A DNA stretch of 64,000 bases, from contig NZ_JONL01000012.1 of assembly GCF_000711735.1 (NCBI RefSeq), forward strand, positions 1-64,000, in the 5' to 3' direction. This DNA is from Maridesulfovibrio frigidus DSM 17176. GTDB lineage: Bacteria > Desulfobacterota > Desulfovibrionia > Desulfovibrionales > Desulfovibrionaceae. Position numbers and translations under genes: made by a program. The notes beneath the pieces were generated by a model, which had not been told where the DNA came from, did not search any database, and was given only the letters and a program-made list of their open reading frames with translations. Below are positions 61,001 to 64,000 of this stretch, piece after piece. Each line of letters starts with the position of its first letter. Position 1 is the stretch's first letter.

Positions 61001-62567
61001 GCACGGCAATATCCCATACGTCTTCCAGAGATCCGCCCTGATCTCTGTTAGAACTCACTCCTTCATGCTGCTGAAGATCATAATCAGGCTGAGACACAAC
61101 CTCCGGATCCGCGCCTCTAAATAGATCTTCCCGTTCAAACGGAGTATAAACATCAGGCTCCTGCGAAGGTGACAGCGAACTTGAATCATCAAAAGACGAT
61201 GGCCGCCAGCCATCGCGCATTGCCATTTCACGCTCAATGCGGACCTCAAGCTCCGGTTCAGGCTTGAATCTGTAACGTTCCTGAATGTCACCTTTCAGGC
61301 CAGCCATACCTTGCGGAGTCTCGTGCTCAGAATCAATTAAATCTATCGGTCCGGATTCTTTTAGCGTTTCTTTGCCAAGTATTTTTTCCTGCTTTCCATA
61401 GAACTCACTCATTTTTTGAACAGGAGTACGGGTATCGGGCGCAGCGGCTTTTTCAGGTTGAACAGTTTTATCATCAGCAAGCAGATCAACAGTCATTCCC
61501 TGCTTAACCTGTTCGATGTTGGCTATCATCTTATCATCAGAAACCTTGGTTTCCTCAGACAATCCGGCAGGACCAGACATGACCGAACCGCCTGCGCCTG
61601 TCAGTGCAGCCGGACCAATAACGTTCACACCTTCTTTGGCGGCCTGCTTCACGCGCTCAAAAACACCGGGTTTCATTTCCCCGGTCGTTATATAATGAGC
61701 AAGATCCTTTGAAATAGACTCAGTCGGCTCTTCTGCCCATTCGCTAATTCCTTCGACAGCCCCAGAACTAACATGCTTGGCTGTTTTAGCTGCAACACCT
61801 TGCCCAGCTTTGGAGAACATTTTCCCAAATGAAACTGCATTCAGCCCCGCACTGGCCAAAGACATCATTTCACCAGCACGAGCTGCTTCCTCTTCACTGC
61901 CGCCTTTCTCTAAAACTTCACGGTATGTGCTGGAACCTTCCATAGCACCACCGCCTGCTCCAGCTCCAACAGCCTGCCCGATCCGCGCAAGCCGCTCGAT
62001 AAGTTGCGGGGTTAGACTCATAGCCTTACCACCAATATTAATAAGCTTACCCACTGCCGCACCAGGAATCATGGCCGCGCCAAGTGAAGGCGCAAGATTA
62101 CCAATCTGAGAAGTCCACCAATCGCCCTTGGCTAAAAGTGATGGATCATCCATCACGTTACCTTGTAGACGTTTAGGAGCTGCGTAAGATTCACGCACAG
62201 GCTTATAATAGTCAGCGATCGACTCACCGGCTTCAGCAACAGAATCACTTCCAATGCGGTTACCCAGCCATTGCATACCGCCACCGAACGATTCACCAAG
62301 TCCGGCTTGGCCAGCAGCAACACCGCGCCCCATTTCAACAACAGGAGCGACAAGTGGATCAAACATTCCGAATCCATATCCTGCGTCATCACCAGCTGGG
62401 GAATCTTTTGGAATTAGTTCAGGACCATTCTGATTTGTAGTTTCAAAAGAATAAACCGGACTTCCCTTTTCAGGAGAGTCCGGCATTACATTCTTTCTAT
62501 TTCCTTCTGCTTGCAGTTCACTGACAGCCTGATCGAAAAGTGTATTCATATCCATATTAACCACCAT
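52065..62567 (-). CDS. 3500-aa polyvalent protein (ParB-like, helicase, methyltransferase, zincins)
   Basis: One unbroken frame. Residues about 70-330: glycine/alanine-rich hydrophobic region. About 630-800: DdrB/ParB-like domain (ITSDGITLGGNSRIMSLA). About 1000-1150: serine/glycine linker. About 1180-1700: SF2 helicase (TNGTGTGKT near 1203, FDESHK near 1289, EGRIYRLG near 1680). About 1790-1960: N6-type methyltransferase (EPSAGHG, NPPFGSG near 1876). HEIIH near 2240 and HEQGAHHGL near 2495: two zincin-like motifs. About 2650-3500: LPD-type C-terminus. Matches polyvalent proteins delivered with phage or plasmid DNA to counter host defences. Confidence 0.85.
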   Translation of the reverse strand: MVVNMDMNTLFDQAVSELQAEGNRKNVMPDSPEKGSPVYSFETTNQNGPELIPKDSPAGDDAGYGFGMFDPLVAPVVEMGRGVAAGQAGLGESFGGGMQWLGNRIGSDSVAEAGESIADYYKPVRESYAAPKRLQGNVMDDPSLLAKGDWWTSQIGNLAPSLGAAMIPGAAVGKLINIGGKAMSLTPQLIERLARIGQAVGAGAGGGAMEGSSTYREVLEKGGSEEEAARAGEMMSLASAGLNAVSFGKMFSKAGQGVAAKTAKHVSSGAVEGISEWAEEPTESISKDLAHYITTGEMKPGVFERVKQAAKEGVNVIGPAALTGAGGSVMSGPAGLSEETKVSDDKMIANIEQVKQGMTVDLLADDKTVQPEKAAAPDTRTPVQKMSEFYGKQEKILGKETLKESGPIDLIDSEHETPQGMAGLKGDIQERYRFKPEPELEVRIEREMAMRDGWRPSSFDDSSSLSPSQEPDVYTPFEREDLFRGADPEVVSQPDYDLQQHEGVSSNRDQGGSLEDVWDIAVRELEQLESPEVIEASGQQDALPLNRPDVQTSELDALPELGSEDVFDTAVQELQDEVTGGLPSERLDVKTAGLKGNESVLEHTDGQDAIRYEVRELEDVVPSHDVHKNFIRHPSYPKEAQERPYHSDAAEQQKVKKHASPLKPRHFINDNPTAASGPPIITSDGITLGGNSRIMSLALAYDQDNGQSTKYKNTLRRKAKQFGLKPEELKTMKNPVLVRVLQDEVNDLSRSSRIYNQDFTQGLDPKAEAVSRGRMLSRDSLASLGRGLGSFDTLRQFLDSTRSTDFVSSLKNDGVIEDTQHGRLFNKETGLLNSDGKDFVESTLRGVVVDNYDVLDMAPPSALAKLDRALPALIQANSRGEGWSLNSPIQDALRIAGKARSESISVKQFLNQGQLIETVPGLNDKKTRVLADALGARQWEGVKAQKFQFFCEEYAKFASMTDGGQGLLPGVSIPKPEESFDKAFIESINDKKEIIKDVSSTSSHLESDSSDSKTQNQLGEGTVSGESGTGGSSDSGNGERYGETGLLEQDDNLLHSGSTSSTGTGSDNSISGTERPDGTAERASGTVEPGRIHRTDDAGKSTDSRASGTAQGSKSGLSSELSGSVGDALRKTSTDQHLPLADKVRLQQEADSSTQVRTEDLSNIRETLPVLFSEQQEDVAKAEARFSNTKDDTNRGIIFTNGTGTGKTYTGLGVMKRFVRQGKTNIAVVVPTDKKAQDWIEDGQNLHLDITQLEGLKDSGEGIIVTSYANFGQNEALFARDFDLLVFDESHKLCENAQGNDTHALNMMHRLAGPNRPDISARKVFQSDMLKEAKKLKDFKLTENFEETPWNIPDKYLSEALLKRIDDKVARIMNTKVVFLSASPFAYDKTIRYADGFLFDSDMGKGGDTNSSYNSGSNWDQFMMSKFGYRMRYNKLTTPEAGVDSALMERAFNEWLKKKGALSGRSLNLDKDYSRQFVDVPAELGQRIQSGIESMWDHKKYPALSGIVHKAFDYHYTMSLLEALKAKNAVERVQQHLDIGRKVVVFHSRNKGLPDHPFNRARFARFASGDPKIMKQFDAWAASNPAYSRMDLRGLLNVRDEMNKAFTDKAAFFSGKESKRDRIKAVNDFNDDRSGVDVIVVQKDAGKEGISLHDKAGEKQRALVSLYLPTKPTDAIQTEGRIYRLGLKSDAVIEYLKTGLSFESRAFGQKISERAGAAENLAMGDLARDLRTAFREGYLDSSSSSPSMKQGQGGKESDSFSGKSSPFDQAKTHYYSQQKRTSRNKAREGADYFATPEPLGFKMAEWLNLLPGQSVLEPSAGHGAIARYFPESAEITVVEPSDELFSKMSVICDGRKINDQFETLAAVNKFDGIAMNPPFGSGGKMAVDHLAKAFIHLREGGRVVCILPEGPAADRKFDKWYESEEAEHAHKVAEFGLPPETFGRAGTKVKTRIVIIDKVSEGAENLQTKSRIDFNAGKVEELFERIQDVTAPERFVKTVDSETIFNDAGLELERITNSKGGFWVVTGETYANKKVLKDAGAKWNRTEKGWAFYQGENPLESIAQELDRLPASLGDIDLVKRSSYENPRRTRRTDIYAEKIRREYGLEFADGSIFEVDPVDLHVSVSRSRGSSRAGGSQTREAESQFTETQGIPSGTDSRGGRKRETETGSLPAASVKSESGVRTGDFALLDKLAGLFGKEITYVASDLPILPGDAHADLKQGVVFMRPDANEPHLFLLGHEIIHFLKRDAPALYNKYLMVAQSQRKGEAWRGFHKDIDATTRKAGGKGLSSGQANEELLGNLSGEQFMDPDFWHELEAANPTLFRRVARKIRRMIDKVLAVFGKHDQSSRYFRDIQKVRDSLVSVLAEYASQQSGKPSDRQSGTTSGRQDVKASKRQSSDSDNPIHFSKTSTIRNPTSVRSVRGAVQELQARAENALPLEVVSLFEDLPEHIRKAFNAQGGGYCEACNDPKTGKVWMVAENISSRKRAVELWMHEQGAHHGLRGLLGDSDYVQMLRKVGRSAKRSKEFKDIALDYDFDLATDSGRDMASHEYLAQLAEKVDQNKVLTQREKGVWRKVVDAVMKWLAKLRIRLPGSLTRREINRIVADAVFWTVQGDGLHSPSPRGGAEAVSYSRSNPVRESAMAKIGQVKEKTTIGERIGRIREFMATEFNQGMFDRFDSLKDLDKAAGVTDMEESAYVAARMSTSHADQIAAVIEHGAPIWREGAMDVEGEGLATIFEPVAHELDRFTGWLVGLRAKKLMAEGRENLFTEEEIDELCKLNSGREAQYEAVQKKYIEFKTKVLDFAQDAGVINAAGRTLWEHDEYIPFYRINETGEEKASVKSPHGSKGIANQYSGIRRLRGGTSNLGDPFENIIRNFSHLIDTSVKNRAMELSMVHAENIGIATNAEFKWEALKLKGQALRSSLVKVFGDEDAVAKMTKAQRDSLQTVFRMVKPDAKDVVSVLRDGKPVYYHIADPLLLRSLTSVNMQSWNNFGMKTARLFKRMLTTGITSTPDFMVRNLVRDTVHGWGVDRTGTFLPVVGSFKGAIKTLSKDEDTIKMMAAGAAFHGGYAFGHDPAAAKLLVEKLVKKHKIDRDSILDTPKKLANFAKLGWMKWQDLGSAFENATRARLYEGVKKKGGSHLEAAYEAKDIMDYSMGGDWLATRFLCETVPFFGARMVGLNRLGRGAYENPSGFMTKGAMVALASVLLYLNNRDREEFKGLEHWDRDNYYHFFVDEKHFRMPKPFEIGAIFGTLPERLTEYSLDGKDGDLLRERLQFMLTQTFSVGTPQIVTPILEQWADKSFFTGRAIVPMRLKRLQPGAQRDHRTSETAALIGEKTGTSPKRIEHLVNGYFGTLGVYVMSMADIVTREMVDAPELPSRRLDDMPLIKSFFRSTPSRHSCHLTELYDMVEQADELYSTVMNYAKTGEADKAKALVKDPDNRKILAKRQPYNQLRRALAQIETAMRQIHRSRKLTPDEKRVRIDGLLEKRNLVVRRVMK

Positions 62568-63984
62568 AACCCTGTTGGCTTACTCCAGCGGGAATCTGTT
62601 TAGATCTGATCTCAGACTTACTTTCAAGAATCCTACGAGCACCTTGAATTCCGTGCTGTTTAATAAGCAACTTAACTTCATCAACCTGCTTGCGCTGTTC
62701 TGGATCTTCAGCCGGAACAAAATCAGAACCAGCTTTCAAAACCTGCTCATATATTTCAATTGCCTGCCATGCGGATTTCAGTCTGGCCTTGTCAGTTTGG
62801 GATTTAGGAACCCACTGTCCACCTTTGTAGTCATCGACTAACTTTGATGCATCGTTAAAAGCGTTATTACCCTCACTGGTAAATTCACCTGTATCTAAAT
62901 CTAGAAGAGTAGTTCCTTTCAAATGGAACGGCTTAAGCGCATCACCTAGAGCTTTTCGCATATCACCAACTTTCTCACGCGCTTGCTTATCTGGAAGCCC
63001 TTGAGTTTCCGCTAAAGTCTTCTGAGTATCAGCATCAGTTTTTCGAGTATCAGCACGACTTTTACCTGTATCAGCATAAACTTTACCAGTTTGAGCTTCG
63101 GTATGAGCAATATCCGCCCCGGTCTTGGCAAGTCCTGCACGTTTTTCGCGCAGATCAACTGAAGTGCGAACATAGCCGGGTAGCTTATCTAATGAATCAA
63201 CAATTGAAGTACTGCCGTTATCTTCATCAAGCACTACGTATTGAACGCCCTGCGAATAATCGGGACTGTTCTGCGGCACTGCGTGAACGAGATGCCCTTG
63301 CTTATTAACCAGCGGGATCCACTTTGAAGGATCTTTCATCACTTCAGCATTTCCCTGGCGAGTAGCTTCCATGTAACGGTCAGCTGCTCCAGCAAAAACA
63401 GGGTTATAAGCTTTACCGTCAAGAGCTACCTTTTCGCCGGATAAAAACTCTCTGATTGCATCCCCGGTTTGCCCTACGGTCAGCCGCCTGCCTGTGCCAG
63501 TCCAGCCGCCCTCTTTATCAGAACGAAATTCAATGCCGTATGTTTTAGAACGCTGATCAAAATCTGTAAGGCGATAGGGCATGGGAGCCATTTCAGAAGC
63601 TCTTTTCATATCGATAACTGCCCCGTCAAAGTTGCCTTCGTCTAAAGACTTAAGTGCATCCCCGCCTACCTTTCGAAAATCCTGATACTCTTTATCGATT
63701 CTACCCATACGCTTTTTACGCAGAGCTTCTTTGCCGTCTTGAAATTTAGTGGCCACATCTGCGGCATGACCAAACGCAGAAATTCCGGCCAAGGTTGTAG
63801 GAGCTTTAACGGCATCAAAGTCCCAATTATTAGTTTGCAATTCGCCAACAAGCCGCTCTGTTTCCAGCCGAACAGACTTATTGAATTGCGACTGTTCTGC
63901 CGCCTCACGTTCACGATGCATTGCATAGGCTTTACTCTGACTTCTTTGACTTACGTTCTTCGGCATTCCATTACCCGAAGCCAA
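62557..63984 (-). CDS. Probable virion-associated protein (5' end uncertain)
   Basis: At least 475 aa; the listed start is a TTG and the frame stays open to the right edge, so the gene may extend further. Residues about 60-115 are coiled coil; residues about 288-332 contain six seven-residue repeats (patterns like ADTGKSR, ADTRKTD, ADTQKTL). The gene overlaps the giant polyvalent gene by 11 bp, so both are made together. By analogy it is an internal virion or ejection protein. Confidence 0.6.
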   Translation of the reverse strand: MASGNGMPKNVSQRSQSKAYAMHREREAAEQSQFNKSVRLETERLVGELQTNNWDFDAVKAPTTLAGISAFGHAADVATKFQDGKEALRKKRMGRIDKEYQDFRKVGGDALKSLDEGNFDGAVIDMKRASEMAPMPYRLTDFDQRSKTYGIEFRSDKEGGWTGTGRRLTVGQTGDAIREFLSGEKVALDGKAYNPVFAGAADRYMEATRQGNAEVMKDPSKWIPLVNKQGHLVHAVPQNSPDYSQGVQYVVLDEDNGSTSIVDSLDKLPGYVRTSVDLREKRAGLAKTGADIAHTEAQTGKVYADTGKSRADTRKTDADTQKTLAETQGLPDKQAREKVGDMRKALGDALKPFHLKGTTLLDLDTGEFTSEGNNAFNDASKLVDDYKGGQWVPKSQTDKARLKSAWQAIEIYEQVLKAGSDFVPAEDPEQRKQVDEVKLLIKQHGIQGARRILESKSEIRSKQIPAGVSQQGYGG

Positions 63985-64000
63985 AGAATTAAATGCCCGA

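Noticed and set aside
52065-62567. Giant ORF as an assembly or frameshift artefact
   Set aside because: The frame is continuous, domains are in an order known for polyvalent proteins, and codon use looks uniform.

Overview
The window looks like a bacterial chromosome segment carrying two integrated mobile elements arranged head to tail at the 3' end of a tRNA gene. Both copies of a 45-bp direct repeat (367-411 and 40034-40078) read, on the minus strand, as the 3' part of a tRNA (anticodon loop CTCCGGA, T arm, acceptor stem, CCA), most likely tRNA-Arg(CCG). Neither copy has the 5' half, so the intact tRNA should lie beyond the right edge. The style of the genes (mosaic myovirus genes, RPDVKT linker repeats, Rha proteins) suggests a sulfate reducer related to Desulfovibrio; this is inference only.

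Element 1 (about 367-40078, 39.7 kb) is a complete temperate myophage. It has lambda-type head genes (terminase small and large subunits, gpW, portal, protease-capsid fusion, DUF2190, gpFII, gpZ) and P2/Mu-type tail and baseplate genes (V, W, J, I, H, FI, FII, E/E', T, U, X, D), all on the minus strand from 30.6 kb down to 3.5 kb. A holin, amidase and Rz/Rz1 spanin set sits in the middle. A D5-type primase-helicase and a CII-like regulator lie at 31-34 kb. The control region at 33.8-37 kb has divergent small HTH genes and three copies of a 23-bp near-palindrome placed inside promoters. A rightward early operon (36.9-40 kb) ends in an excisionase candidate and integrase. Cargo blocks interrupt this plan: a HEPN-like gene, two inverted copies of a four-part module (ribbon-helix-helix gene, conserved structured RNA, Rha gene, small gene), two membrane proteins, an 802-aa TPR protein, and HicA-HicB followed by a SecB-like protein, probably a toxin-antitoxin-chaperone system.

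Element 2 starts at 40034 and runs past the right edge. It has its own integrase, an excisionase-like gene, a ParA/ribbon-helix-helix partition pair, a CI-like repressor, a membrane-anchored ribbon-helix-helix protein and divergent HTH regulators. An AT-rich accessory island follows (45-52 kb): an AAA ATPase plus TOPRIM-like protein pair that resembles PARIS/OLD-type defence, a membrane-anchored GIY-YIG (T5orf172) protein, a pentapeptide-repeat/TM protein with a nucleotidyltransferase and small partner, a TRADD-N-associated TM protein and a glycine/alanine-rich membrane protein. The last 12 kb is one 3500-aa polyvalent protein gene (ParB/DdrB-like, SF2 helicase, DNA methyltransferase, two zincin-like motifs, C-terminal LPD-type region) preceded by a probable virion-associated protein gene. 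Such giant proteins are known from phages and conjugative elements, so element 2 is probably a second prophage.

The most novel-looking items are the HicAB plus SecB-like triad, the ATPase/TOPRIM pair, the duplicated leaderless RHH/structured-RNA/Rha module with its domain shared with the phage primase, the operator-in-promoter design, and the polyvalent protein with a relic copy of its 3' end stranded on the far side of a cargo gene.
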